NCBI RefSeq assembly: GCF_030542105.1
Contig: NZ_JAUOFB010000005.1
Span: forward strand, 1-64,000
Direction of reading: 5' to 3'
Origin: Hymenobacter sp. BT730
GTDB lineage: Bacteria > Bacteroidota > Bacteroidia > Cytophagales > Hymenobacteraceae
Length of the DNA: 64,000 nucleotides
In this document: positions 43,097 to 51,209 of the stretch, in pieces
Numbering within the stretch: position 1 is the stretch's first letter
How the letters are laid out: each line of letters starts with the position of its first letter
Program-made: the position numbers and the translations under genes
The notes under the pieces: generated by a model
Seen by the model: the letters and a program-made list of their open reading frames with translations, nothing else
What the model was told of the DNA's origin: nothing
Databases searched by the model: none

Positions 43097-43918
43097 TTAC
43101 GACTTCGAAGCCATAATAGCCTCTACAATTTCTTCAGAAATGCCGGTGGTGCTGAAGCCGCCGTCGTGCATGAGGTTCTGCATGGTTACGTAGCGCGTCA
43201 GGTCCGAGAACAGGCTGATGCAGTAGTCGGCGCAGGCTTCGGCCGGAGCGTTGCCCAGCGGAGCCATTTTGTTGGCGTACTCATAGAAGGCATCAAAACC
43301 GCTGATGCCGGTGCCGGCCGTGGTCTTGGTGGGCGACTGTGAAACGGTGTTCACACGCACCTTTTTGAGCTTACCCAGGCGCTGGCCGTAGCTGCGGGCA
43401 ATGCTTTCCAGCACCGCTTTCGCCTGCGACATATCCGTGTAATCGAGGAAAGCGCGCTGGGCCGCAATGTAAGACAGCGCTACCACGGAGCCCCACTCAT
43501 TGAAGGCATCCTGCTTTTCAGCTACCGCCAGCATTTTGTGCAGCGACAGGGCCGATACGTCCAGCGTCTTCTGGAACCACTCGTAGTTCAACTCACCGTA
43601 GTGCTTGCCTTTGCGAATATTGGCGCTCATGCCAATGCTGTGCAGCACAAAGTCAATCTTACCACCGAAGTGTTCCTGGGTGCCGGTGAACAGCTTTTCC
43701 AGGTCTTCCATGGAAGTGGCATCGGCCGGAATGATGGGCGCGTTGCACTGCTCGGAAAGCTTGTTGATTTCGCCCATGCGCATAGCCAGCGGGGCGTTAG
43801 TCAGCACAAAGCGGGCACCTTCGGCGTGGGCCTTCAGGGCTACTTTCCAGGCAATTGATTCTTCGTTCAGGGCACCCGAAATGATGCCGACCTTACCAGC
43901 GAGTAGGTTATTGGACAT
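43097..43918 (-). CDS. fabI: Enoyl-[acyl-carrier-protein] reductase
   Basis: A 273-aa NADH-dependent reductase that completes each round of fatty-acid elongation. Short-chain dehydrogenase fold: GKVGIISGALNEESIAWKVAL near the start (glycine-rich NAD site), then IDFVLHSIGMS, and the catalytic Tyr-x6-Lys pair in DYTDMSQAKAVL (Tyr160, Lys167), with the second Tyr150 in VALSYIAAQ. The N-terminal and C-terminal lengths suit FabI. It is monocistronic, upstream of recN in the same direction but with its own terminator. Triclosan sensitivity would follow from the intact YxxxxxxK motif. Confidence 0.96.
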   Translation of the reverse strand: MSNNLLAGKVGIISGALNEESIAWKVALKAHAEGARFVLTNAPLAMRMGEINKLSEQCNAPIIPADATSMEDLEKLFTGTQEHFGGKIDFVLHSIGMSANIRKGKHYGELNYEWFQKTLDVSALSLHKMLAVAEKQDAFNEWGSVVALSYIAAQRAFLDYTDMSQAKAVLESIARSYGQRLGKLKKVRVNTVSQSPTKTTAGTGISGFDAFYEYANKMAPLGNAPAEACADYCISLFSDLTRYVTMQNLMHDGGFSTTGISEEIVEAIMASKS

Positions 43919-44004
43919 GCTATTGAAATGAGGGAGTGGCTAAGCAACCGTCCTTGCTACAAACGCAACGACAGGGCAATTTAGCAATTCAACCATTCCC
44001 TTCC

Positions 44005-45678
44005 CTATCCCATCATGACTTCGCCGCGCATGGCCAGCAATTCGCGGGCACTCTGGAAGGCATGCTCACTGGGGTTAGCCCCCGAAATCATCTGTGCAAT
44101 TTCGCGGATGCGTTCCTCCGTGTTCAGCTGGCGTATGCGGCTCACGGTGCGGTCGGCGCGGTCTTCTTTGTACACAAAGTAGTGCCTATCGCCGGCGGCG
44201 GCCATTTGCGGCAGATGCGAAATAGCCACCAGTTGGTGCTTCTGCGCCATTTGCTGCATCATTCGGCCCACTTTCACCGCTATTTCCCCGGAAATACCCG
44301 TGTCAATTTCATCGAATACTATCGTGGGCAGCGCAGTTTTATCGGCCAGCATATATTTGATGCACAGCATCAGGCGCGAGAATTCCCCACCCGAAGCCGC
44401 TTTGCTCAGGGTTTGGGGCTGGGCACCTTTGTTGGCCGTGAATAGTATGCTCACCACATCGGTACCGCTGGGACCGGGCTGGCCAGTGTGGTGCTGCACT
44501 ACAATACGCGCGTGCGGCATCCCCAGGTCCGCCAGCAGGGCAGACAGCTCCAGCTCAAACAGCGGGAATGCCTTTTGCCGGGCATCGGAAAGCCGCGTGG
44601 CCTGGCGCGTGACTGTGGCCAGCGCGCCATCGGTATCCTTACGCAGGCGGGAAATTTCTTTGTCCAAATTAAGCACGGAGCTTACCTTCTGGCGTAGCTC
44701 TTCCCGCACTTCCAGCAAGCCTTCCATATCACGAACCTGATGCTTGCGCTGCAGGTTATAGAGCACCGTGAGGCGGCCCTGCAGCTCATCGAGGCGCTTG
44801 GGGTCGGCTTCGGTGCGGCGCTCGGCGGCTTCTACCTCATCGGCAATATCGTGCAGCTCAATCAGGCAGCTGTCGAGGCGCTGCTTTAGCTCTTTGAAGG
44901 CATCGGCGTAGCCGGCAATCTGGCCCAGCAGCGTAGCCGCTTCTTTCATGCTGCCAGTGGCGCAATACTCGCTTTCTGATAGGGACTGGTAGGCATGGCT
45001 GAGCTTCACCTTGATTTCCTCGGCGTGCTCCAGCTGCTTGATTTCCTGCTCTTGGGCTTCCTGGTCTTCGTTATCGAGGCGGGCCTCTTCCAGCTCGTTC
45101 AGCAAAAAGCTATGGTAGTCCAGCTCTTTGTTGGCCTGCGCCACCTGGCTTTCCAGGTCCTTAAGGTCGGCTTCCAGCTTGCGGTACTGGCGGTAGGCGC
45201 TGCTGTATTGGGCCCGGGTAGGTACCAGGCCGGCATACAGGTCCAGCAGGTTTAGCTGAAACACGGCATCCCCTAGCAGCAGCGTGTCGTGCTGGGAGTG
45301 AATGTCCATCAGGTTGGCGCCAATGTGCCGCAGGGTTTCCAGCGTTACGGGCGTATCATTTACAAATGCCCTGGACTTACCGGCCGGACTAATTTCCCGG
45401 CGCAGAATACACTGGGTATCGTAATCGAGGTCTTCGGACTCAAAAATATCCTGCAGCTGGTAGCTGGAAATATCGAACTGGCCTTCAATTACGCACTTAC
45501 GCTCCGTGTTGAAGAGCAGGCGTGAGTCGGCGCGGTTACCGAGCAAAAGCCCAATGGCACCGAGCATAATAGATTTGCCCGCGCCGGTTTCGCCGGTAAT
45601 AATGTTGAGCAGGGCCGAGGGCCGCAGCTCCAATTGCTCAATAAGAGCGTAATTCTGAATTCGAAGATCAACGAGCAT
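44005..45678 (-). CDS. recN: DNA repair protein RecN
   Basis: A 557-aa SMC-like ATPase that helps double-strand break repair. Walker A GETGAGKSI lies at residues 29-37, followed by a long central coiled coil (about 155-370: ELDYHSFLLNELEEARL and DLKDLESQVAQANKEL), then the signature ASGGEFSRLMLCIK (about 430) and Walker B with TIVFDEIDTGISGEIA. The coil carries DRTVSRIRQLNTEERI in its C-terminal part. I use the ATG at 45678 (MLVDLRIQNYALIE), the family start; the longer frame adds 28 residues of no likeness. It is the last gene of the bamD-rpoZ-coaC-coaB-porD-recN series. Confidence 0.95.
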   Translation of the reverse strand: MLVDLRIQNYALIEQLELRPSALLNIITGETGAGKSIMLGAIGLLLGNRADSRLLFNTERKCVIEGQFDISSYQLQDIFESEDLDYDTQCILRREISPAGKSRAFVNDTPVTLETLRHIGANLMDIHSQHDTLLLGDAVFQLNLLDLYAGLVPTRAQYSSAYRQYRKLEADLKDLESQVAQANKELDYHSFLLNELEEARLDNEDQEAQEQEIKQLEHAEEIKVKLSHAYQSLSESEYCATGSMKEAATLLGQIAGYADAFKELKQRLDSCLIELHDIADEVEAAERRTEADPKRLDELQGRLTVLYNLQRKHQVRDMEGLLEVREELRQKVSSVLNLDKEISRLRKDTDGALATVTRQATRLSDARQKAFPLFELELSALLADLGMPHARIVVQHHTGQPGPSGTDVVSILFTANKGAQPQTLSKAASGGEFSRLMLCIKYMLADKTALPTIVFDEIDTGISGEIAVKVGRMMQQMAQKHQLVAISHLPQMAAAGDRHYFVYKEDRADRTVSRIRQLNTEERIREIAQMISGANPSEHAFQSARELLAMRGEVMMG

Positions 45679-45801
45679 AATCCGCGCAAAACGGGCTCCT
45701 GACCCGTGGTTAGCACTTTCCAATCCGCCAGCACTCGTCAGAGTGTAGCCTGCTAACCACAAATCTACTAACTCAATTAGTTAGTTGCTAAATTTTTTAT
45801 T

Positions 45802-46713
45802 CTACCGCTGTAGAATCGACTGATACTTGGCTGAGTTGGTCGGATCAACTTCGGTCAGCATCGTTACCACTGTTGCCTTCTGTTCCTGCTCCTGGCTGGT
45901 GCGGAAAACGTTGGCAATTTCATCGGCCTTGGCATCAAAGAAAGCCCGGATAAGCAATGTACCAGGACGGCGCTGGGCGGCCTGCTGGATGCCCTGCAAG
46001 GCACTTACCATACTGATGCGGGCTTCTTTCGGCTTCTCAATAAATACATCCAACCCCTGCCGGTAGTAGGCATACAGGGCCGTACGACAGGCTTCCAGCT
46101 GTGGGTCCTGCAGGTTGTTCAACAGCCAGTAGCGGTTGCGCGACTCTCCGTCTTTCCAGCCTTTGTCGTTTTCCAGAGTTTGAGCAGCCGCATTGGCCAT
46201 AATCTGCCGGGCTACGTCATAATAAGGCGAGCCACCCATACGGGCGAAGCTGTCGTGGTCCATACCAATGATGATATAGGCATAAAAGCTCAGCAGCGAC
46301 GAGAGGTTGGAAACAAAGGACGTTTCTGAGTAGTCCAGCGGGTTCTGTGGGGAATAGGTAAACACCCAGCCTTTGTCCGCAAAGGTCAGCAGGTTGGTTT
46401 CATAGCCCGTGCCATATACCGGCCGCGAACTGACAATGCGAGCCGTGGCCTGGTAAGTGCCTGTTTGCGGAATGGCCTGAATTCCAATGAAGAGCTTACA
46501 GTTGATGCGCTCCTCTGGCCGGTACGTGTCATTGGTCCAGCGCCGCTTGTTCAGGAACTGGCTGATGTCCTTCTCCATCTGCGACACCAGCTGCCGGTCG
46601 GCAATAGTGACGTTTTCTGTACTAACGCGCACTTCGCAATTGAGCTCCTGCGCTGTAGCTACCATAGCAGTGCAGCACCACATCAACAGGAAAAGCAGCA
46701 GAGATTTAGGCAT
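45802..46713 (-). CDS. PorD-like protein (DUF4835), type IX secretion
   Basis: A 303-aa secreted protein: signal peptide (about 1-22: MPKSLLLFLLMWCCTAMVATAQ), then a beta-rich body with ELNCEVRVSTENVTIADRQLV, the block FLNKRRWTNDTYRPEERINCKLFIGIQ and the family motif SFVSNLSSLLSFYAYIIIGMDHDSF. DUF4835 (PorD) proteins belong to the type IX secretion machinery of the Bacteroidota. The gene sits between coaB and recN, as in other members of the phylum, and its start overlaps the end of coaB by 8 bases. A T9SS role is inferred from the family, not shown here. Confidence 0.9.
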   Translation of the reverse strand: MPKSLLLFLLMWCCTAMVATAQELNCEVRVSTENVTIADRQLVSQMEKDISQFLNKRRWTNDTYRPEERINCKLFIGIQAIPQTGTYQATARIVSSRPVYGTGYETNLLTFADKGWVFTYSPQNPLDYSETSFVSNLSSLLSFYAYIIIGMDHDSFARMGGSPYYDVARQIMANAAAQTLENDKGWKDGESRNRYWLLNNLQDPQLEACRTALYAYYRQGLDVFIEKPKEARISMVSALQGIQQAAQRRPGTLLIRAFFDAKADEIANVFRTSQEQEQKATVVTMLTEVDPTNSAKYQSILQR

Positions 46714-47356
46714 GGCGCGGAATACGGGCAAGAACGGCAGCCACAATATCGTGGGCTACAGCCGCTTTGGGCTTCAATTCAAAGATAGACATTTGCCCAT
46801 CAGCTGTTAGCAGCGTCACTTTGTTGGTATCGTGCCGGAAACCAGCCCCGGCATCGCGCAGGGAGTTCAGCACCACCATATCAAAGTTCTTGCGGCGCAG
46901 CTTGTCGCGGGCGTTGTCTTCCTCGTTGTTGGTTTCTAACGCAAAACCTACTGAAAATTGTTCGGGCCGCTTGGTCTTGCCCAGCGTGGCAGCAATGTCA
47001 ATATTCTTAACCAGCTCCAGCGTGAGCGTGTCGCCGGCTTTCTTGATTTTATTTTCAGCCACGTGGCGCGGCTTGTAGTCGGCTACGGCAGCGGCAAATA
47101 CCCATATATCGGCCGTAGGCGCTTCAGCCGCGGCGGCGGCGTACATCTGGTCGGCGGTTTCTACACGTTGGGTGTGGATGCGCGCGTGGCCGGGGTCGGG
47201 CAGGTTGGTGGGGCCGCTGATAAGCGTAACGTCCGCGCCTTCGGCGGCAAAGGCTTCGGCTAGGGCGTAGCCCATTTTGCCGGTGCTATGGTTGCCGATA
47301 AACCGGACCGGGTCGAGGGGCTCGTAGGTAGGGCCGGCGGTGATGAGGACGCGCAT
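46706..47356 (-). CDS. coaB: Phosphopantothenate--cysteine ligase domain (CoaB)
   Basis: A 216-aa protein that matches only the C-terminal half of the usual CoaBC fusion. It carries the nucleotide and substrate blocks ITAGPTYEPLDPVRFIGNHSTGKMG (about 5-29), AADIWVFAAAVADYKP and KKAGDTLTLELVKN, and a catalytic Lys region. It joins 4'-phosphopantothenate to cysteine in CoA synthesis. I use the ATG at 47356, preceded by a short leader; the longer frame reads into a REP-like repeat. The coaC gene lies upstream, separated by that repeat of about 90 bp. It overlaps porD by 8 bases. Confidence 0.93.
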   Translation of the reverse strand: MRVLITAGPTYEPLDPVRFIGNHSTGKMGYALAEAFAAEGADVTLISGPTNLPDPGHARIHTQRVETADQMYAAAAAEAPTADIWVFAAAVADYKPRHVAENKIKKAGDTLTLELVKNIDIAATLGKTKRPEQFSVGFALETNNEEDNARDKLRRKNFDMVVLNSLRDAGAGFRHDTNKVTLLTADGQMSIFELKPKAAVAHDIVAAVLARIPRHA

Positions 47357-47370
47357 CAAATGAAAAAGGC

Positions 47371-47460
47371 TGTCATGCTGAGCGCAGTCGAAGCATCTCG
47401 CTAGTGTGGTATACCACTGCAACGAAGCGGGCGAGATGCTTCGACAAGCTCAGCATGACA
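47371..47460. repeat. REP-like palindrome between coaC and coaB, about 90 bp
   Basis: Inverted ends TGTCATGCTGAGCGCAGTCG and its counterpart (complement of CGACAAGCTCAGCATGACA) run on inward as AAGCATCTCGC and GCGAGATGCTT, making a stem of about 30 bp. The core is a short loop (CTAGTGTGGTATACCACTGC). The ends resemble those of the element at 14981-15082 (TGTCAT-CTGAGC). It starts 14 bases before the coaB ATG and ends 2 bases from the coaC stop, both counted along the minus strand in transcriptional order reversed. Confidence 0.85.
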
Positions 47461-47462
47461 CG

Positions 47463-48017
47463 TTATGATGGATTAAGGGATTCCTCCAATTCCCGCACAA
47501 TCTCCTCCGGCTCCAGCATGCGGCCAGGGCCTTCCAGCCCGCTGGCCAGTTCGCCGGCTGGGGAGTCGAAAATATGGTTGCCGAAGGAGCGCAGACGAAC
47601 CAGGTTCTCCTGCGTGGCCGGGTGCTGATACATATCCAGGTCCATGGCCGGGGCGAGGAACACCGGGCAGCGGGCCGAGAGGTACACGGCGGCCAGCAGG
47701 GTAGGGCAATGGCCGTGCGCCAATTGTGCCAGCGTGTTGGCGCTGGCGGGTGCTATGAGGTAAGCATCAGCCCACAGACCCAGGGCCACGTGGTTGTGCC
47801 ACTCGCCGGTGGCTTCGTTTTTCAGGAAGCCCGTGAGCACCGGCTTTTTGGAGAGTGTGCTGAGCGTAAGGGGCGTAACAAAGGCCGAGGCCGAGGGAGT
47901 CAGAATGACTTGCACCTCAGCCCCGGCCTTTACCAGGAGCCGCACTAAAGCAGCAGCTTTATACGCAGCAATACTTCCACACACACCCAACAGAATACGA
48001 CGACCTTGCAGCGACAT
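47463..48017 (-). CDS. coaC: Phosphopantothenoylcysteine decarboxylase domain (CoaC)
   Basis: A 184-aa flavoprotein of the HFCD family, matching the N-terminal half of CoaBC. It decarboxylates phosphopantothenoylcysteine to 4'-phosphopantetheine. Motifs: LLGVCGSIAAYKAAALVRLL (FMN-binding start), the catalytic His in WHNHVALGLWAD (about 74), the PASANTLAQLAHG block, and APAMDLDMY in place of the usual PAMNxxMW. The C-terminus ends LESLNPS, just where the linker to CoaB would run. It shares the operon with rpoZ and coaB; the stop is immediately followed by a REP-like repeat. Confidence 0.93.
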   Translation of the reverse strand: MSLQGRRILLGVCGSIAAYKAAALVRLLVKAGAEVQVILTPSASAFVTPLTLSTLSKKPVLTGFLKNEATGEWHNHVALGLWADAYLIAPASANTLAQLAHGHCPTLLAAVYLSARCPVFLAPAMDLDMYQHPATQENLVRLRSFGNHIFDSPAGELASGLEGPGRMLEPEEIVRELEESLNPS

Positions 48018-48042
48018 CAGCGGGTATCAGCAGAAGAATGAA

Positions 48043-48372
48043 TTACTCGCCGCTTTCCTCAGCGCTTGGCGTGCGGTAGTGAATCTTACCTTCCAGGAAC
48101 TCTTCAATAGCCAGGTTGGTAGGTTTGGGCAAACGCTCGTAGTGCTTCGAAATTTCGATTTGCTCGCGGTTTTCGAATACTTCTTCCAGGTTATCCACCG
48201 TGGTAGCAAACTCAGCCAGCTTGCTGTTCAGCTCTTCTTTCAGCTTCACGGAAATCTGGTTGGCACGCTTCGAGATGATGGCAAGAGACTCGTATACGTT
48301 GCCGGTGTCTGCGGCCAGATCCGACATGTTGCGGGTCACGATAGAGGCAGATACGCTGTTCGGAGTTTTCAT
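48043..48372 (-). CDS. rpoZ: RNA polymerase omega subunit (RpoZ/Rpb6 family)
   Basis: A 109-aa protein with the Rpb6/omega core: SDLAADTGNVYESLAIISKRANQIS (about 17-41), then a helical stretch with ELNSKLAEFATTVDNLEEVFEN and the C-terminal LEGKIHYRTPSAEESGE tail. Bacteroidota omega proteins are longer than the E. coli one and lie in this spot between bamD and coaBC, as here. It helps to assemble RNA polymerase. The start (MKTPNSVSASIVTRNM) and length suit the group. Confidence 0.92.
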   Translation of the reverse strand: MKTPNSVSASIVTRNMSDLAADTGNVYESLAIISKRANQISVKLKEELNSKLAEFATTVDNLEEVFENREQIEISKHYERLPKPTNLAIEEFLEGKIHYRTPSAEESGE

Positions 48373-48442
48373 ATAATGAGAAGCTGTGTTACAAATGGTA
48401 GGCTACGCCCTGGCAAAATAGGCAGATCAGCCAACAAAAAAA

Positions 48443-49270
48443 TTATTTCGAAGCGGCGGCGTCTTCTGGTTTCAACTTAGCCAGCTGCTCGCGGGAGTCA
48501 TTGTACATGGTTTCGGCCGCCTTCAGGTTTTTGCTTTGCGGATAGGTGTCCAGCAGATTCTGGTAGAACGCAATAACCTCCAGATACCGTTCCCGCTGCT
48601 TTTCTTCTACGCTTTCCTTGGCAAACTCATACTGGGCAGCCACTTTTAGATAAGCCGCTTCCTCATTGTAGGCAGAAGCAGGAAATTGCTGTTGAAACGT
48701 AGTAAAGGCAATAACGGCTGCCTGGTTGTAGCGCAGCTGATAATACAGTTTAGCACCGGCAAAGGATTTGGTTTCCAGTTTAGTCTGCAGCTCCTTCGAC
48801 ATGTTTTCGGCGTCGGGCCGAAACTTGCTTTCCGGATACTGGTTCAGAAAATCCTGCAAGGACTCAATGGCCGTGTAGGTATTGGTCTGGTCCAGCTCGT
48901 ATTCCGGCGAGTCGCGGAACAGGGACTTGGCGTACATAAACGTAGCTTCCTCTGCCAGGGCCGAGGTAGGGTACGTTTCGTAGAACTGCTTGAAGTAGTA
49001 CGCGCTGAGCACGTAGTTGCGTTCCTGGAAGTTAGTATTAGCAAAGTAATACTCCGCTTTTTCTGACTCTGGGCGGCCTTTCAACAGGGGTAAAAGCTCT
49101 TCCAGCAGCGTACCGGCCCGGGCATAGTCGCCCTTGTCGTAATACTGCAGAGCGGCATTATATTTTTTGTTCACATCGTCGCTCTTGAGCAGCTTTTGAT
49201 AGCCGGTACACGAGCCGAGCAGCAAGCTGCCGAACAATAGAACAAATACAAGGGGACGAATCAAGAGCAT
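48443..49270 (-). CDS. bamD: Outer-membrane protein assembly factor BamD
   Basis: A 275-aa lipoprotein of the BAM complex, which inserts beta-barrel proteins into the outer membrane. Lipobox LLLGSC with the lipid Cys at residue 21, then tetratricopeptide repeats (YNAALQYYDKGDYARAGTLLEE, AEYYFANTNFQERNYVLSAYYF, and ESLQDFLNQYPESKF). Length and the GSCTGYQKLL start fit BamD of the phylum. It is the first gene of the minus-strand series bamD-rpoZ-coaC-coaB-porD-recN, and has an excellent promoter just upstream. Confidence 0.93.
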   Translation of the reverse strand: MLLIRPLVFVLLFGSLLLGSCTGYQKLLKSDDVNKKYNAALQYYDKGDYARAGTLLEELLPLLKGRPESEKAEYYFANTNFQERNYVLSAYYFKQFYETYPTSALAEEATFMYAKSLFRDSPEYELDQTNTYTAIESLQDFLNQYPESKFRPDAENMSKELQTKLETKSFAGAKLYYQLRYNQAAVIAFTTFQQQFPASAYNEEAAYLKVAAQYEFAKESVEEKQRERYLEVIAFYQNLLDTYPQSKNLKAAETMYNDSREQLAKLKPEDAAASK

Positions 49271-49278
49271 AAGGGGCG

Positions 49279-49309
49279 CAAAGGTAACGGATTACGGAGC
49301 CGAATCAAA
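49279..49309 (-). promoter_or_regulatory. Promoter of bamD, consensus match
   Basis: Minus strand: TTTG (49306-49309), 19 bases, TACCTTTG (49279-49286), a complete match to the Bacteroidota promoter. The TAnnTTTG ends only 8 bases before the ATG, so the leader is a few bases at most. TATCTTTG, overlapping the -33 element, may be a second -7 box. Confidence 0.8.
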
Positions 49310-49326
49310 GATATGGCCCTCGGGAG

Positions 49327-51117
49327 CTATTTCAGCGGCTTCCGGCGCAGGATATCCACCGGCCGCACTAATGCTTTCTTAGGTGCAGGCGCTACGGTGG
49401 AAGGTTTTGGCTGAGGTGTCATGGCTTTCTTGACAGGCTTGGCTGGGGACGAAGTAGCCTTTTTAGGAGCCGCCGCAGGCTTGGCTTTTGCCTTGGTAGT
49501 TGTTCGGGTTTTTGCGGAGGTAGTGGTTTTTCGTTTGGGTTTGGGCTTTGCTTTCACGGGCGGCGCGAAATGCTTACCCAAAGTGCCGCGGCGGGTGGGC
49601 CGCTCTTTTTCCCGCCATTTGAACCCTGCCAGTTGCCTGTCCTCATCTTTCAGCTCATGCGGCGGAATAAAGCTGGCATCGGGGTTCGTAAGAAAGCTGA
49701 TGGTCTGTAATTTATTGTCAGGGGAAAAGCGCAGGGCCATGTTAGCACTTACCGCTTTGTTCATGCCCGTTAGGCTGGTATCACCCTCAAGAGCAAAGTA
49801 GAGGCTCTCCGCGTTGCCAAGCACATCAACTTTTTTTAATTTATTTCCCTGGAAGTAGCCCACCATGTTGCGGCCCTTCACCTGGTTGTAGTTCAGCAGC
49901 GTGTCTTTGCCGGCAATAAACGAGTTGGCATACAGGCGCATCTGGTCTATTTTCTGGCGGCGCAGACGCAGCTCCATGCTGTCGGCGGTGAGCTGGTTGG
50001 TGCCGCTCCACAATACGGGGGTGCGGTTGAGGTAAATAACCGAATCGGCCCGGTCATAGGTGAGCGAGTCGCAGCGCCCCTGCAGGTCGGGCCGGAAAAT
50101 GCGCACCTTTTTGTAGGCATACACCACGCCGCCGGGCTTGGCGGGGTTTCGGCTGTCCACACTCATGAGCGTATCGGCGGCCAGGTACAGCGTGTCCCGG
50201 TCGGCAATGTTGCGCATCACGGCATTGCCGTACACCTTGGCCCGGCCCAGCGCACGCCAGTACCGGCCCACGTCGCCGCGAATGGTGATGTTGTCCTTCT
50301 TCGAGACCATGGATACCCGGCCTGTGGCCAGCCCGTACTGCTGGCTTTCATCGTAATACAGATTATCGCCGCCCAGCAGATAGTCCCGGGTTTCAATTTT
50401 GGCGTTGCTCTTAAAGTTTGACACCCGCGTGGCAGTGTTATAGTAGCCGTTTTCCGCGTACAGCGAGCCTTGCTGCCCTTTGATGCGCGTGGGGCTGAAG
50501 AAGTACACGATTTTAGAAACCGTGTTGTACTGCAGCGTATCGCTGTTAATGGTGTAATCTTTGGTTTTAACCTGTACGCTGCTCTTAAAGCTGAATACCT
50601 TGGTTTGAGTATTGTAGTAGCCGCGGCGACTGTCCAGCGTATTTTCAGGGTCGGTGAGGTGGCCGCCGCCGCTGTAGTAGGCCAGCTTGCTGTTCAGGTC
50701 ATAGTCCAGCACAGGTGCCGTTAGCGTCATGCGCGGGTCGCGCATCACCACGTTGCCGGTCATGCGCGCCTTGCGGGCGTCGCCGTCGTAGGTGGCCCGG
50801 TCGCCGGTAATGGTGAGCGTGTCGTTCTGCACAATGCGCACGTTGCTGAACGCCTCAATGGAGTTGCGGTCGGTGTACTGGTAGGCCGAGTCGCAGTACA
50901 TAAACGTGTCGCCCTGCTTAAAGCTCACGTTGCCAATCAGCTTGCGGATTTCCACCCCGTTAAACTCGCCCCCAATCAATTCCTGGGTGCCGGGCAGCAG
51001 CTCAATGCGCTGGCCTTTGGCCGGTGTAGCGGGTTTGCGGGCAGGCGTTTGCTGTGCCCAGCCAATAGCCGGGAGCAACAGGCAGCAGAAGAGAAAAAAG
51101 TGCTTTAGAGACGACAT
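49327..51117 (-). CDS. OstA-like protein with basic C-terminal tail
   Basis: A 596-aa protein: signal peptide (about 1-21), then repeated OstA/LptA-type beta-jellyroll strands (LLPGTQELIGGEFNGVEIRKLIG, GDRATYDGDARKARMTGNVVMRD, YYNTQTKVFSFKSSVQVKT, and further). LptA/OstA domains carry lipopolysaccharide across the periplasm; here the long form may be an export or scaffolding version. Residues about 515-596 form a Lys/Pro/Thr/Ala-rich, strongly basic, low-complexity tail (KPKPKRKTTTSAKTRTTTKA and PAKPVKKAMTPQPKPS), unlike the rest. The stop of this gene lies only 57 bases from the bamD start and its own promoter has TACCTTTG at 51125. Confidence 0.85.
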   Translation of the reverse strand: MSSLKHFFLFCCLLLPAIGWAQQTPARKPATPAKGQRIELLPGTQELIGGEFNGVEIRKLIGNVSFKQGDTFMYCDSAYQYTDRNSIEAFSNVRIVQNDTLTITGDRATYDGDARKARMTGNVVMRDPRMTLTAPVLDYDLNSKLAYYSGGGHLTDPENTLDSRRGYYNTQTKVFSFKSSVQVKTKDYTINSDTLQYNTVSKIVYFFSPTRIKGQQGSLYAENGYYNTATRVSNFKSNAKIETRDYLLGGDNLYYDESQQYGLATGRVSMVSKKDNITIRGDVGRYWRALGRAKVYGNAVMRNIADRDTLYLAADTLMSVDSRNPAKPGGVVYAYKKVRIFRPDLQGRCDSLTYDRADSVIYLNRTPVLWSGTNQLTADSMELRLRRQKIDQMRLYANSFIAGKDTLLNYNQVKGRNMVGYFQGNKLKKVDVLGNAESLYFALEGDTSLTGMNKAVSANMALRFSPDNKLQTISFLTNPDASFIPPHELKDEDRQLAGFKWREKERPTRRGTLGKHFAPPVKAKPKPKRKTTTSAKTRTTTKAKAKPAAAPKKATSSPAKPVKKAMTPQPKPSTVAPAPKKALVRPVDILRRKPLK

Positions 51118-51124
51118 TTCGGCG

Positions 51125-51132
51125 CAAAGGTA
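51125..51132 (-). promoter_or_regulatory. Candidate promoter -7 element of the OstA-like gene
   Basis: Minus strand TACCTTTG, ending 7 bases before the ATG, the same position as in bamD. No TTG at the -33 place. Confidence 0.55.
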
Positions 51133-51209
51133 CAGAAGCCCCGCTGCTAACGGCCATCTTTGTAGTTCTGATACAATTTATGCCTTCCCAAAGGTAAAAG
51201 TACCCTCCC

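Noticed and set aside
44005..45762. A recN start 28 codons upstream of 45678
   Set aside because: The added residues do not fit the family; the ATG at 45678 gives the standard MLVDLRIQNYALIE start.
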